DNA of 42,902 nucleotides from Bradyrhizobium pachyrhizi (lineage in GTDB: Bacteria; Pseudomonadota; Alphaproteobacteria; Rhizobiales; Xanthobacteraceae). Positions 21,563-32,619 of the stretch are shown here, in pieces (position 1 is the first letter of the stretch; every line of letters begins with the position of its first letter). The translations under genes were made by a program, and so were the position numbers. Location of the stretch: assembly GCF_001189245.1 (NCBI RefSeq), contig NZ_LFIQ01000111.1:120542-163443 (forward strand). The letters are read 5' to 3'. The notes under the pieces are model-generated. The model did no database searches. It was not told the DNA's origin and saw only the letters and a program-made list of their open reading frames with translations.

Positions 21563-21721
21563 GGGGCCTGCGCAAGCGAGACGCGCGCAAAGCCCCGGCG
21601 CCTTCCTTTCGGCAAATCACTGAATGCAGGTTTGTCGCCATGCGCGGCTGACGACAACATGCGTGCGGCCAGCGACGCGACTGGCCGAAGCCAGCTTATC
21701 GCGCCTTATTGTGGCGAGGCG

Positions 21722-22483
21722 CTAGTGAAGCGAGGTGAAGGCAGCGCCGAGCATCGGGCCCGGCTTGTCGCGGTTGCCGTCCTGGACGTACACCGCAGCA
21801 GCATCGACACCGTCACGCGTGATGTTCTCCAGCGGCACGGTCCAGCTCCCGGACGAACCGTTCCAGTCACCGACCTTGAGGAGATTGCGCACCACGTTGT
21901 GGTAGGTGATCTCGCGGCCGCGGTTCTCGCCGCGCGCGATCGAGATCGGCACCGACTTGGAGATCGAGCAGATCCAGACCTCGCCGCGCGACACTGCGGG
22001 CGACTTCGATGCGGCGACCGACACATTGATCTGCTTGCCGGTCAGCGTCATCGTCACCGGCACCGACATCACGCTGCCGCCCTTCTCGGTGTCCTTGATC
22101 GCGCTCTCGATGCTGGCGCGGTCGCTGCCGATCACATGCGCGGAGCCGTTGATCACAGCCTGCGGCGTGTAGACGTCGCGGTCGCCGCGCACATGCGAAT
22201 AGGCTTTCTGGCGCGCGCTGAAACGGGAATCGGCCAGCGTGTCCTTCCAGCCGAGATAGTCCCAATAGTCGATCGGCATGCTCAGCGCGATGACGTTGGG
22301 GTCCTTCGCGAGATCACCGATGATCTTGTCCGCGGGCGGACAGGACGAGCATCCCTGCGAGGTGAAGAGTTCGACGACAGCACGCGGATCAGCGTGGGCG
22401 GGGCGGATGATCGCGACGATTGCGCAGATGCCAAGGGCGCTCGACCATCGCGAGATACAGTTATAGGCCATCATCGCTGTCAT
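21722..22483 (-). CDS. DUF1223 thioredoxin-fold periplasmic protein
   Basis: Exported protein of about 253 residues. A hydrophobic signal at about 13-31 (ending PAHA) is followed by VVELFTSQGCSSCPPADKIIGDL, with Cys45 and Cys48 in a CSSC thioredoxin-like motif, and by DYWDYLGWKD, all typical of DUF1223. The C-terminal half is beta-rich. The family is thought to be redox-active or a secreted thioredoxin-like protein, but no substrate is known. The start is uncertain, with three close ATG codons (22483, 22474, 22471) and no strong ribosome-binding site. It is monocistronic, between the RNA candidate and acnA. Confidence 0.86.
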   Translation of the reverse strand: MTAMMAYNCISRWSSALGICAIVAIIRPAHADPRAVVELFTSQGCSSCPPADKIIGDLAKDPNVIALSMPIDYWDYLGWKDTLADSRFSARQKAYSHVRGDRDVYTPQAVINGSAHVIGSDRASIESAIKDTEKGGSVMSVPVTMTLTGKQINVSVAASKSPAVSRGEVWICSISKSVPISIARGENRGREITYHNVVRNLLKVGDWNGSSGSWTVPLENITRDGVDAAAVYVQDGNRDKPGPMLGAAFTSLH

Positions 22484-22571
22484 ACTGCGAACCAGTCGTG
22501 ATGATTTCCATCCGTAATTGTACGGAGCATGAAGTCTGTCCCTGAACTTGCGTGCCCCAAAACGCGAGAAA

Positions 22572-22600
22572 GCGGCCTTTTCATAGGCCGCCTTCTTTTT
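22572..22600 (-). terminator. Terminator-like hairpin after acnA
   Basis: GCGGCC (22572-22577) pairs with GGCCGC (22586-22591). In the acnA direction it is followed by TTTCTCGCGTTTTGG, and in the opposite direction by CTTCTTTTT. It is therefore potentially bidirectional and lies about 110 bases beyond the acnA stop. Confidence 0.6.
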
Positions 22601-22647
22601 AGCCGCTACTCACTAAGCAGTGAGGCACCGATCACAAATCCGCGTTG

Positions 22648-22696
22648 GAGCATGGTCCGGAAAAGTGTGAAGTGGCTTTCCGGATAGACCATGCTC
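22648..22696. repeat. 49-bp palindromic repeat, family A copy 2
   Basis: Arms GAGCATGGTC (22648-22657) and GACCATGCTC (22687-22696), the same total length as copy 1 and inverted relative to it. The arm pair A-T of copy 1 is replaced by G-C on both sides, a compensatory change. It ends 13 bases from the acnA stop codon. Confidence 0.8.
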
Positions 22697-22709
22697 AAAC
22701 AAGGGGCCC

Positions 22710-25430
<2,721 letters not shown>

Positions 25431-25557
25431 GCGAGGAATCCCAATTCTCAGTTATACCCGGCAAGGGTAACTAAACACCGGCGGTCGACACTGGCCAAGG
25501 GATGGCCTGGGGTGGGTTGCGGCCGCCGATTGTGTGTGCTGCATCAAGTTCCGGGCT

Positions 25558-25574
25558 TATAGAACCTTTCTAGA
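25558..25574. promoter_or_regulatory. Irr-box-like (ICE) palindrome between acnA and ccmA
   Basis: TATAGAA-CCT-TTCTAGA fits the iron control element pattern TTTAGAA-N3-TTCTAAA in 15 of 17 positions if spacer bases are counted as free. Six of seven arm positions pair. The centre lies about 136 bases before acnA and 105 before ccmA. In rhizobia the Fur-family regulator Irr binds this element and affects haem, iron-sulfur and iron-transport genes; acnA is, as I recall, a predicted member. Confidence 0.6.
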
Positions 25575-25670
25575 AGCGCCGCCACACCGACAAGCGTGCG
25601 ACAGCGTTGCGCGACCCAAAAATTCTCACGCGGTAGCGAAAGATTTCAGAGGGCTGTGACAAGACGAACC

Positions 25671-26273
25671 ATGCGGCTCTCGGGACGAAATCTGAAATGC
25701 GTGCGCGGCGGGCGCGAGGTGTTTTCCGGCCTCGATCTGTCGGCCACGTCAGGCGAGGCGCTCGCCATCACCGGCCCCAATGGAGCCGGCAAGACCTCGC
25801 TGCTGCGCGTCCTCGCCGGGCTATTGGTCCCCGCCGAGGGTGTGGTCGCGCTCGAGGGCGGCGACGCCGAGCTCAGCCTGCCGGAGCAGGCCCACTATCT
25901 CGGCCACCGCGACGCCCTGAAGCCGGCGCTGAGCGTTGCGGAAAATCTGTCCTTCTGGCGGGAATTCCTCGGCGGCGAGACCAAGGATGCCGGCCGCTGC
26001 CTTGCCGCGGTGGCGCTCGACCACGCCGCGCATCTGCCGGCGGCCTACCTCTCCGCCGGGCAGCGCCGCCGCCTGTCGATCGCGCGCCTGCTCTCGGTGC
26101 GGCGGCCGGTGTGGCTGCTGGACGAGCCGACATCGGCGCTCGATGCGGCCGGACAGGCGCTGTTCGTCGACCTGATGCGCGACCATCTCGCCGGCGGCGG
26201 CCTGATCGTCGCGGCGACGCACCTTCCGCTCGGCATCGATGCGCGTGATCTGCGGATGGGAGGCGCGGCATGA
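25671..26273 (+). CDS. ccmA: Cytochrome c maturation ABC ATPase CcmA
   Basis: ATPase of the CcmAB(C) complex, which releases holo-CcmE after haem loading; 200 residues. Walker A GPNGAGKT spans 35-42, the signature region is [15 protein letters not shown], Walker [13 protein letters not shown], and the switch is ATHLPL. The ATG 25671 was chosen over an earlier in-frame start at 25596 because [10 protein letters not shown] is the usual N-terminus; the ribosome-binding site is weak. It overlaps ccmB by four bases. In B. japonicum the equivalent gene is called cycV. The signature SAGQ instead of SGGQ is typical of CcmA. Confidence 0.94.
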   Translation: MRLSGRNLKCVRGGREVFSGLDLSATSGEALAITGPNGAGKTSLLRVLAGLLVPAEGVVALEGGDAELSLPEQAHYLGHRDALKPALSVAENLSFWREFLGGETKDAGRCLAAVALDHAAHLPAAYLSAGQRRRLSIARLLSVRRPVWLLDEPTSALDAAGQALFVDLMRDHLAGGGLIVAATHLPLGIDARDLRMGGAA

Positions 26274-26938
26274 GCGCGCTTGGCGCCTTGATCCGGCGCG
26301 ACATCCGCATCGCGCTGCGCGTCGGCGGCGGCGCGCTGATCGGCGTGCTGTTCTTCCTCACCGTCACGGTGCTGATGCCGTTCGCGGTCGGACCGGATCT
26401 CGCGCTGCTGTCGCGGCTCGGCCCCGCCATCCTCTGGCTCGGCGCGTTGCTGGCGAGCCTGCTCACCCTCGACCGCCTGTTCACGGCCGACCACGACGAC
26501 GGCTCGCTCGACCTCATCGTGATGAGCCGGACGCCGCTGGAACTCGCCTGCGCCGCCAAGGCGCTGGCGCACTGGATCGCCGCCGGCCTGCCGCTGATCA
26601 TCGCAACCCCGGTGCTCGGCCTGCTGCTCAATCTCGACGGCACCGCGACGCTCGCGGTTGCGGCGACGCTGCTGGCGGGAACACCGGCACTGACCTTCAC
26701 GGGCATGATCGGCGCGGCTCTGGCCGTGACGCTGCATCGCGGCGGGCTATTGCTGGCGGTGCTGGTGCTGCCGCTGTCGATCCCGGTGCTGATCTTCGGT
26801 GTTGCGGCCTCGCAGGCGGCGATATCGGGGCCTCTGCCGTTTGGAACGCCGTTCTCGATCCTCTGCGCGCTGTCGCTTGCCAGCCTCGTGATCGGCCCCT
26901 TTGCCGCCGCCGCGAGCCTGCGGCACGGGCTGGACTGA
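26270..26938 (+). CDS. ccmB: Cytochrome c maturation permease CcmB
   Basis: Six-helix inner-membrane partner of CcmA, 222 residues. The start [12 protein letters not shown], then [29 protein letters not shown] with [14 protein letters not shown], match the family. Helices lie at about 20-40, 50-67, 98-120, 128-150, 158-180 and 192-215. Translation starts inside the end of ccmA (ATGA). It corresponds to cycW of B. japonicum. A 75-base gap and a tiny open frame separate it from ccmC. Confidence 0.93.
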   Translation: MSALGALIRRDIRIALRVGGGALIGVLFFLTVTVLMPFAVGPDLALLSRLGPAILWLGALLASLLTLDRLFTADHDDGSLDLIVMSRTPLELACAAKALAHWIAAGLPLIIATPVLGLLLNLDGTATLAVAATLLAGTPALTFTGMIGAALAVTLHRGGLLLAVLVLPLSIPVLIFGVAASQAAISGPLPFGTPFSILCALSLASLVIGPFAAAASLRHGLD

Positions 26939-26939
26939 A

Positions 26940-27017
26940 ATGAGCCCGATCAAATCTCGCCGGGAGGAAATCGGCCAATTGCCTGCGACACGCCGGACGA
27001 TTATCAGGGTGCCATGA
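26940..27017 (+). CDS. Possible 25-codon relay frame between ccmB and ccmC
   Basis: An ATG two bases after the ccmB stop opens a 25-codon frame that ends in a TGA overlapping the ccmC start codon (ATGA). It could carry ribosomes from ccmB to ccmC. No homologue is recognised. The peptide is basic and polar (MSPIKSRREEIGQL then RTIIRVP). It could equally be chance in a 75-base gap, so confidence is low. Confidence 0.25.
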   Translation: MSPIKSRREEIGQLPATRRTIIRVP

Positions 27018-27802
27018 CGCTGACCGACCTCGCCAATCCGACCAAGTTTCTGGCGCTGACCGCGCGCATCCTGCCGGGGCTTGCCGGCGTGACCGTGATC
27101 CTGCTCGCGATCGGGCTCTACCAATCGGCGATGGCGCCCGACGACTACCAGCAGGGCGCCACGGTGAAGATTATGTTCATCCACGTTCCGAACGCGTGGC
27201 TGTCGATGTTCGTCTGGGGCGTCATGAGCGTGGCCGCGCTCGGCACCCTGGTGTGGCGGCATCCGCTCGCCGACGTCGCCGCGAAAGCCGCAGCTCCGAT
27301 CGGCGCCGCCTTCACCTTCCTTGCGCTGGTCACCGGCTCGCTGTGGGGCCGGCCGATGTGGGGCACCTATTGGGAGTGGGATGCGCGCCTGACCTCGGTC
27401 TTGATCCTGTTCCTGATGTATCTCGGCCTGATGGCGCTGTGGCGCGCGGTGGAGGACCCGTCGCGCGCGGCGCGGGCGGCGGCGGTGCTCACGCTGGTGG
27501 GCGCGATCAACATCCCGATCATCAAGTTCTCGGTCGACTGGTGGAACACGCTGCATCAGCCGGCCTCGGTGTTTCGCGCCGGCGGGCCGACGCTCGACAA
27601 GGCGTTCCTGTGGCCGCTGCTGGTGATGGCGATCGCGTTCTCGCTGCTGTTCATCACCTTGCACCTGGCGGCGATGCGCAACGAGATCCTGCGCCGGCGC
27701 GTGCGCAGCCTGCAGATGATGCAGGCGAGCCGCGTCTCGTTCACGAGCGAGACGGGCGGCGGTTCGCAAGCAACCGCGTCAAACGAAATTGGAGCGGCGT
27801 GA
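27014..27802 (+). CDS. ccmC: Cytochrome c maturation haem-handling protein CcmC
   Basis: Six-helix haem-handling protein, 262 residues, that loads haem onto CcmE. The tryptophan-rich WWD segment is [18 protein letters not shown] (about 111-128). His57 ([10 protein letters not shown]) and the histidine in [12 protein letters not shown] are the expected axial haem ligands. ATG 27014 follows CAGGGTG. The C-terminal tail after about residue 230 is polar and longer than in E. coli. It corresponds to cycZ of B. japonicum. ccmD begins four bases after it. Confidence 0.95.
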   Translation: MTLTDLANPTKFLALTARILPGLAGVTVILLAIGLYQSAMAPDDYQQGATVKIMFIHVPNAWLSMFVWGVMSVAALGTLVWRHPLADVAAKAAAPIGAAFTFLALVTGSLWGRPMWGTYWEWDARLTSVLILFLMYLGLMALWRAVEDPSRAARAAAVLTLVGAINIPIIKFSVDWWNTLHQPASVFRAGGPTLDKAFLWPLLVMAIAFSLLFITLHLAAMRNEILRRRVRSLQMMQASRVSFTSETGGGSQATASNEIGAA

Positions 27803-27806
27803 CACG

Positions 27807-27986
27807 ATGGCGCTTGGTCCCTACGCCTCCTTCATCGTGACGTCCTACGCGCTGGTCGCGGCGGTCGTGCTGCTGCTGATCGTCTGGATCATCGCCGACT
27901 ATCGCCGGCAACAGGCGCGTCTCAGAGAGATCGAGGCCAGCGGCGTGACGCGCCGCTCCGGCCGCAGTGCGGCAGATACAAGATGA
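27807..27986 (+). CDS. ccmD: Cytochrome c maturation small protein CcmD
   Basis: A 59-residue single-span membrane protein that stabilises CcmABC and helps release holo-CcmE. It has [21 protein letters not shown], one helix at about 9-32, then the basic [14 protein letters not shown] tail typical of CcmD. The ATG 27807 is preferred to one six codons earlier. It overlaps ccmG by four bases. In B. japonicum it is cycX. Confidence 0.93.
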   Translation: MALGPYASFIVTSYALVAAVVLLLIVWIIADYRRQQARLREIEASGVTRRSGRSAADTR

Positions 27987-28576
27987 GCGATCAGGCGACC
28001 AACCGCCCGCCGCAAGCCCGCCGCCTGCTGGTGGTGCTGCCCCTGCTGATCTTTCTCGGCCTCGCCGGGCTGTTCCTGCTGCGGCTCTATGGCGGCGATC
28101 CCTCGAAAATCCCGTCGGCGCTGATCGGCCGGCCGGCGCCGCAGACCGCGCTGCCCGCGCTCGACGGCCTGGTGCGGGACGGCGCGCCGGTCCCCGGTCT
28201 CGATCCCGCCGCCTTCAAGGGCAAGGTCTCGGTCGTCAATGTCTGGGCGTCGTGGTGCGTCCCCTGCCACGACGAGGCGCCGCTGCTGACCGAGCTCGGC
28301 AAGGACAAGCGCTTCCAGATCATCGGCATCAACTACAAGGACTCGCCCGAGAACGCGCGGCGCTTCCTCGGCCGCTACGGTAATCCGTTCGGCATCGTCG
28401 GCGTCGACGGCAACGGTCGCGCCTCGATCGAATGGGGCGTTTATGGCGTGCCCGAGACCTTCCTGGTCGGGCGCGAGGGCACCATCGTCTACAAGCTGGT
28501 CGGCCCGGTGACCCCGGACAACGTCAACCGCGTGCTCAAGGCCGAGATCGAGAAGGCGCTCGCGGCGGGCAGCTAG
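27983..28576 (+). CDS. ccmG: Thiol:disulfide interchange protein CcmG (DsbE/CycY)
   Basis: Membrane-anchored periplasmic thioredoxin of 197 residues that reduces the CXXCH cysteines of apocytochrome c. There is one anchor helix (about 14-34) and the active site [13 protein letters not shown] with Cys92 and Cys95. The [11 protein letters not shown] motif provides the cis-proline. It corresponds to cycY of B. japonicum. ccmE, ccmF, ccmH and ccmI are not in the window and must lie elsewhere. An intergenic repeat follows the gene and may serve as its terminator. Confidence 0.95.
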   Translation: MSDQATNRPPQARRLLVVLPLLIFLGLAGLFLLRLYGGDPSKIPSALIGRPAPQTALPALDGLVRDGAPVPGLDPAAFKGKVSVVNVWASWCVPCHDEAPLLTELGKDKRFQIIGINYKDSPENARRFLGRYGNPFGIVGVDGNGRASIEWGVYGVPETFLVGREGTIVYKLVGPVTPDNVNRVLKAEIEKALAAGS

Positions 28577-28593
28577 TGACAGCGGCTTACTGG

Positions 28594-28747
28594 CCTCCCT
28601 CTCCCCGTCCTTTACGGGGAGAGCTCGAAATTCGCGCGAAGCGGGAATTTCGGGTGAGGGGCTCTGGACGGTGTTTGTAATAGGCTCCGAGCCTGTCCGT
28701 GGAGAGACCCCTCACCCCAACCCTCTCCCCGCAAGAGCGGGGCGAGG
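28594..28747. repeat. About 150-bp palindromic repeat, family C copy 1
   Basis: Each end is a self-complementary block (CTCCCCG-tcctttA-CGGGGAG on the left, GCcccgc-type on the right). The middle carries GGGTGAGGGG (28652-28661) against CCCCTCACCC (28708-28717). The reverse complement of 28700-28747 matches 37818-37865 in 46 of 48 positions. It lies between the convergent ccmG and ispZ genes. Confidence 0.82.
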
Positions 28748-28760
28748 AGCAGAGCGGTGA

Positions 28761-29363
28761 TCACCCCTTCCGCACGTCGCCCGCGTCGGCCTCGCTCGCC
28801 TCCAGCGAGACCGGCTCGAGGTGATAGCGCTTGGTCAGCGGCATCTGGGCGATGGCAAAGATCATGGTCAGCGGCGTCACGCCGAACACCTTGAAGTTCA
28901 CCCAGAAATCCGTGGTCTGCGTGCGCCAGACGAACTCGTTGAGCACCGCCATGCCGGCGAAGAACAGCGCCCAGCGCATGGTGAGGATGCGCCAGCCCTG
29001 CGGCGTCAGGTTGAACACCTGATCGAACATGATGGCAATGAAGGACCGGCCGAACAGGAGCCCGCCGCCGAGCACGGCCGCGAACAGCCCGTAGATGATA
29101 GTCGGCTTGACCTTGATGAAGGTCTCGTCGTGCAGCACCAGCGTCAGCGTGCCGAACACCAAGACGATCGCGCCGGTCACCAGCGCCATGATCGGCACGT
29201 GCCTGGTGACCACATAGGATGCGATCATCGCGGCCACGATCGCCACCATGAACGCGCCGGTCGCGACGAACAGATGGTATTTGGCGTTGGCGATAAAGAA
29301 CACGAGCAGCGGCCCGAGTTCGGTCGCCAGCTTGAACAGCGGGTGCGGCTGGGTCTTGTCCAT
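28761..29363 (-). CDS. ispZ: Septation protein A / YciB family membrane protein
   Basis: Inner-membrane protein of 200 residues with about five helices; YciB/IspZ affects septation and envelope integrity. The opening [33 protein letters not shown], then [32 protein letters not shown] and FWVNFKVFG, are family marks. The start ATG 29363 shares one base with the ftsY stop codon (TGATG), so translation is coupled. A TTG one codon earlier is less likely. The acidic tail after about residue 185 is probably cytoplasmic. Confidence 0.93.
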   Translation of the reverse strand: MDKTQPHPLFKLATELGPLLVFFIANAKYHLFVATGAFMVAIVAAMIASYVVTRHVPIMALVTGAIVLVFGTLTLVLHDETFIKVKPTIIYGLFAAVLGGGLLFGRSFIAIMFDQVFNLTPQGWRILTMRWALFFAGMAVLNEFVWRTQTTDFWVNFKVFGVTPLTMIFAIAQMPLTKRYHLEPVSLEASEADAGDVRKG

Positions 29364-30307
29364 CAATCGATTCCGGCAATTGCCTTGGCAAAATCCTTCG
29401 CGGCGAAGGGCGCGAGGTCCTCGACGCCTTCGCCGACGCCGATGAAATGCACCGGCAGCTTGTGCTTCTCCGACAGCGCGACAAGGATGCCGCCGCGCGC
29501 GGTGCCGTCAAGCTTGGTCATCACGAGCCCCGTGACGCCTGCCGTACGATGAAACGCCTCGACTTGCGACAACGCATTTTGTCCCACCGTGGCGTCGAGC
29601 ACGAGCAGCACCGCGTGCGGCGCCGACGCATCGACCTTCCTGATGACGCGCACGACCTTTTCCAATTCGTTCATCAGCTCGGACTTGTTCTGCAGGCGGC
29701 CGGCGGTGTCGATCAGCAGCACGTCGCGCTGCTGCTCCTTGGCCGCGGTCAGCGCGCTGAAGGCAAGGCTCGCCGAATCCGAGCCCTGGGCGCCGGCGAT
29801 GACCGGCGACTTGGTGCGCTCGCCCCAGACCTTGAGCTGCTCGATCGCCGCGGCGCGGAAGGTGTCACCGGCGGCCAGCATGACCTTGCGGCCCTCGGCG
29901 GAGAATTTCGCCGCCAGCTTGCCGATCGTCGTGGTCTTGCCGGAGCCGTTGACGCCGACCACCAGGATGACGAACGGCTGCATCGCGGCATCGATCTCGA
30001 GCGGCTTCGCCACCGGCGACAGCACCTTCTCGACCTCGGTCGCGACCACCTCCTTGACCTCGTCGGCCGAGATCGCCTTGTCGTAGCGCCCCTTGCCGAC
30101 AGCCTCCGCGATGCGGACCGCGACATCGGTACCGAGATCGGCGCGCAGCAGCACATCCTCGATGTCATCGAGCATGGCCGAATCGAGCTTGCGCTTGGTG
30201 ACGAGGTCGGCGACCGCGGTCCCGATCGAACTCGAGGTCCGCTTCAGGCCGCCCTTCAGCCGCTGCCACCAGCTCTGTTTTGGAGTTCCCGCAGTGGTAT
30301 CGTTCAT
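29363..30307 (-). CDS. ftsY: Signal recognition particle receptor FtsY
   Basis: SRP receptor GTPase, 314 residues; it docks Ffh-bound ribosomes at the membrane. The N-terminal acidic A-domain is almost absent, as is usual in alphaproteobacteria, leaving a short [14 protein letters not shown] membrane-binding helix, then the N domain and the G domain. G motifs are GVNGSGKTT (118-126), [17 protein letters not shown] and [10 protein letters not shown]. It is directly upstream of ispZ. Its partner ffh lies 7.7 kb away on the other strand. The start ATG 30307 has only a weak ribosome-binding site. Confidence 0.96.
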   Translation of the reverse strand: MNDTTAGTPKQSWWQRLKGGLKRTSSSIGTAVADLVTKRKLDSAMLDDIEDVLLRADLGTDVAVRIAEAVGKGRYDKAISADEVKEVVATEVEKVLSPVAKPLEIDAAMQPFVILVVGVNGSGKTTTIGKLAAKFSAEGRKVMLAAGDTFRAAAIEQLKVWGERTKSPVIAGAQGSDSASLAFSALTAAKEQQRDVLLIDTAGRLQNKSELMNELEKVVRVIRKVDASAPHAVLLVLDATVGQNALSQVEAFHRTAGVTGLVMTKLDGTARGGILVALSEKHKLPVHFIGVGEGVEDLAPFAAKDFAKAIAGID

Positions 30308-30356
30308 GGCGCGGACGTGTTAGCCGTTTCGGCCCATAAACGAAAGTCTCGACGAA

Positions 30357-31058
30357 TTGATCGATGTTCCCCAATTGACCGCGGAAGAAATCCTGGGCCG
30401 GGTGCTCCACCGCGACGGGCTGATGCTGGTGATCGACAAGCCGGCGGGCCTGCCGGTGCATCGTGGTCCCAAGGGCGGGCCCAATCTGGAGGCCTCGTTC
30501 GACGCGCTGCGGTTCGGCCTGCCGCGGCCGCCGGTGCTGGCGCATCGGCTGGACAAGGACACGTCTGGCTGCCTTGTCCTGGGACGCCACCGCAAGGCGA
30601 CCGCCTCTCTCGGGCTGTTGTTCAAGCACAGCAAGATCTCGAAGACCTATTGGACGGTGGTCGAGGGCGGCCCTGCCGAGGATGAAGGCACCATCGACAT
30701 GCCGCTCGGCCGGCTCAACGCCGAGCGCGGCTGGTGGCAGAAGCCGGACCCGGATGGCCAGAAGGCGATCACCAACTGGAAGGTGCTGGGGCGTGGCGAC
30801 GGCCTCACCTGGCTCGCGATGGAGCCGGTCACCGGCCGCACCCATCAGCTGCGGGTGCACTCGGCGGCGATGGGCTGGCCGATCGTCGGCGACAATATCT
30901 ACGGCAACGGTCCGCGCTTCGGTGAGCCGACCCTGCATCTGCATTCCCGCGAGATCGGCATCCCGATCTCCAGGAACAAGGACCCGGTGCATGTGGTGGC
31001 GCCGGCACCCGAACACATGCGGGAGCGGCTCAGGGCCTGCGGCTGGAACGGCGACTAA
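30357..31058 (+). CDS. RluA-family pseudouridine synthase
   Basis: Pseudouridine synthase of about 233 residues without an S4 domain. The catalytic HRLDKDTSG places the nucleophile at Asp66. Other motifs are VIDKPAGLPVH, a TGRTHQLRVH block and LHLHSREI. It modifies uridines in rRNA or tRNA; the site cannot be told from sequence, though RluA-type proteins of this size act on 23S rRNA or tRNA position 32. The TTG at 30357 is the best start I see; an ATA seven codons upstream is not a normal start. It is divergent from ftsY across 49 bases. Its stop codon overlaps a family A repeat half. Confidence 0.88.
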   Translation: MIDVPQLTAEEILGRVLHRDGLMLVIDKPAGLPVHRGPKGGPNLEASFDALRFGLPRPPVLAHRLDKDTSGCLVLGRHRKATASLGLLFKHSKISKTYWTVVEGGPAEDEGTIDMPLGRLNAERGWWQKPDPDGQKAITNWKVLGRGDGLTWLAMEPVTGRTHQLRVHSAAMGWPIVGDNIYGNGPRFGEPTLHLHSREIGIPISRNKDPVHVVAPAPEHMRERLRACGWNGD

Positions 31059-31090
31059 GCATGATCCGGAAAAGTGCGAAGCGGTTTTCC
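31057..31090. repeat. Half copy of repeat family A
   Basis: AAGCATGATCCGGAAAAGTG, then CGAAGCGGTTTTCC, matches the first 34 bases of the family A consensus. The closing arm is missing. It starts on the last two bases of the pseudouridine synthase stop codon. Confidence 0.7.
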
Positions 31091-31124
31091 AGCCCCAACC
31101 TCATCGCGCTTTAGCCTCCGTGAT

Positions 31125-31149
31125 TTTACGGACAATTATCCTTTACGGA
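31125..31149 (+). promoter_or_regulatory. Direct repeat TTTACGGA upstream of the DUF2336 gene
   Basis: TTTACGGA occurs at 31125-31132 and 31142-31149, a 17-base period with an AT-rich spacer, 71 bases before the start codon. Direct repeats of this size are typical of response-regulator binding sites; no regulator is proposed. Confidence 0.35.
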
Positions 31150-31219
31150 ACATTCAGGCCCATCGGATAGTCCTGCAGGCGGCTTAGAAAAAGCGCGCCG
31201 CGACGGCTCAGGACGAGCA

Positions 31220-32359
31220 ATGCTGAATGATGGACAAGCTATTGTCGACGAGGTCGAGGCTGCGATACGCGCCGGCTCCGCCGATAAATGCCTGGCCACG
31301 GCAAGACGCGTCACCAGCCTCTTCCTCGCATCCGCCGGCAAGTTCAACAGCGAACAGATCGAGCTGTTCGACAACGTGCTCGAGCGTCTGGTGAAGACCA
31401 TCGAGTTGCGCGCGCTCGCCGACATCAGCGCCCGGATGGCGCTCACCGACATCAGCGAGCAGCTCGCACCGGTCGCCCAGGCACCGCCCGCGATCATTCG
31501 TCGTCTCGCCAGCAATGACGAGATCAGGATCGCGCGGCCGATCCTGCAGGAATCGTCGCGGCTCAGCGCGGACGATTTGGTCGAGATCGCACGGACCAAG
31601 AGCGAGCAGCATCTGCTCGCCGTCGCCGGCCGCTGGTGGCTGAAGGAGGTCGTCACTGACGCGCTTCTGGCGCGTCGCTTTGCGAGCGTGAGCCACCGCT
31701 TGGTCACCAATCCCGGCGCCAAAGTATCGCCGGGCGGATTTGCCGTCATCCTCGCGCAGGCCGAACACGATCCGGTGCTTGCGGTCGAGACCGGCATTCG
31801 CGCGGACCTGCCGTCGGAGCTCCGCCTTCAGCTCCTGCGCCGCGCGACGGAAGAGGTTCGCGGCCGTCTACTGGAACGCGCCCCGCCCTATCTGTTCGAA
31901 GAGATCCGGCACGCGATCGCCGCGGTCGCCGCCGGCGTCGAGCGCGACATGTCGCAGGTCCGCGACTTCACCGCGGCCAAGCACCACGTCGCGAAGCTGA
32001 AGGACGACGGCGAGCTCAACGAAGCCTCACTGCTCGGTTTCGCCAGGCAGCGAAAATATGAAGAGACCATCGTTGCGCTGGCGTATCTTGCGCAGTCGAA
32101 CATCGAGGTGATCCGCTCCCTGATGCAAAGCCTGCGCAGTGAAGGCCTGCTGGTGCCGTGCCGGGCGGCAGGCCTGAGTTGGGATACCGCCGCCGCGGTG
32201 ATGGAATGTCGCTATACCACCGGCTCCATGGGACCGGTCGAACTCGCCCATGCGAAGGGCCAGTTCACGAAATTGACCCGCGAAAACGCCGATCGCCTGC
32301 TGCGGTTCTGGCAGGTTCGCGCGTCGCAGCCGGCAAGGCTGGGCGGGCGCACGCACTGA
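31220..32359 (+). CDS. DUF2336 family protein
   Basis: A 379-residue, almost all-helical, soluble protein with no signal peptide. It resembles DUF2336, an alphaproteobacterial family built from HEAT-like helical repeats. The N-terminal half (about 1-170) contains regular helical pairs. The middle ELRLQLLRRATEEVRGRLLERAP and LIGFARQRKYEETIVALAYLAQSNIEVI segments are characteristic. ATG 31220 has AGGACG five bases upstream. Members have been proposed as signalling or scaffold proteins, but I know of no established role. With the pseudouridine synthase it forms a plus-strand island between mtaB and ftsY. Confidence 0.85.
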   Translation: MLNDGQAIVDEVEAAIRAGSADKCLATARRVTSLFLASAGKFNSEQIELFDNVLERLVKTIELRALADISARMALTDISEQLAPVAQAPPAIIRRLASNDEIRIARPILQESSRLSADDLVEIARTKSEQHLLAVAGRWWLKEVVTDALLARRFASVSHRLVTNPGAKVSPGGFAVILAQAEHDPVLAVETGIRADLPSELRLQLLRRATEEVRGRLLERAPPYLFEEIRHAIAAVAAGVERDMSQVRDFTAAKHHVAKLKDDGELNEASLLGFARQRKYEETIVALAYLAQSNIEVIRSLMQSLRSEGLLVPCRAAGLSWDTAAAVMECRYTTGSMGPVELAHAKGQFTKLTRENADRLLRFWQVRASQPARLGGRTH

Positions 32360-32462
32360 GTGCGTCATGCACGATGCCCATGTAGAGATTCAACCTGTCA
32401 AATAGCTCGTTCAGTATCATCACCTGCGAAATACAGGTGATCCGCTGCTCCGGAGGCGCCAT
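32265..32462 (-). CDS. Possible small protein antisense to the DUF2336 3' end
   Basis: A 65-codon frame with a good GGGGAG site six bases before the ATG at 32462. Its first 35 codons (MAPPEQRITCISQVMIL, then LNLYMGIVHDAL) look protein-like and lie in the gap between convergent genes; the rest is antisense to the DUF2336 gene. An eight-base inverted repeat (32419-32441) lies within it. No homologue is recognised, and it may be a chance frame. Confidence 0.25.
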   Translation of the reverse strand: MAPPEQRITCISQVMILNELFDRLNLYMGIVHDALSACARPALPAATREPARTAAGDRRFRGSIS

Positions 32463-32480
32463 GCGCGGCTCCCCATATTC

Positions 32481-32604
32481 GTCGTCCTGGCGAAAGCCAG
32501 GACCCGTAACCACCGCATTCGGTGACCGTTCGAGATCGCGGCCCCAGCGTCGCGCAACAATTGAGATCTGGGGCAATGGGTCCCGGCCTGCGCCGGGACG
32601 ACAA
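32481..32604. repeat. About 124-bp palindromic repeat, family D copy 1
   Basis: Bounded by two hairpins: GTCCTGGC-gaaa-GCCAGGAC (32484-32503) and GTCCCGGC/GCCGGGAC (32580-32599). An inner GCCCCAG (32541-32547) pairs with CTGGGGC (32568-32574). It occupies the gap between the convergent DUF2336 and mtaB genes. A minimal relative is at 36427-36456. Confidence 0.75.
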
Positions 32605-32619
32605 TGGGAGCGAACTTTC

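Noticed and set aside
21310..21660. A 116-codon minus-strand frame across the RNA candidate
   Set aside because: It has no ribosome-binding site or recognised domain, and the base-pairing pattern explains the sequence better as RNA.
21370..21660. Two-piece tmRNA (ssrA) in the same gap
   Set aside because: I found no proteolysis-tag frame, no CCA end and no standard T-loop, so tmRNA is not supported. 6S RNA could not be decided by eye.
28621..28748. A CRISPR-like or terminator reading of the repeats at 28594-28748
   Set aside because: The blocks are inverted repeats in a single element that recurs elsewhere, not direct repeats with unique spacers.
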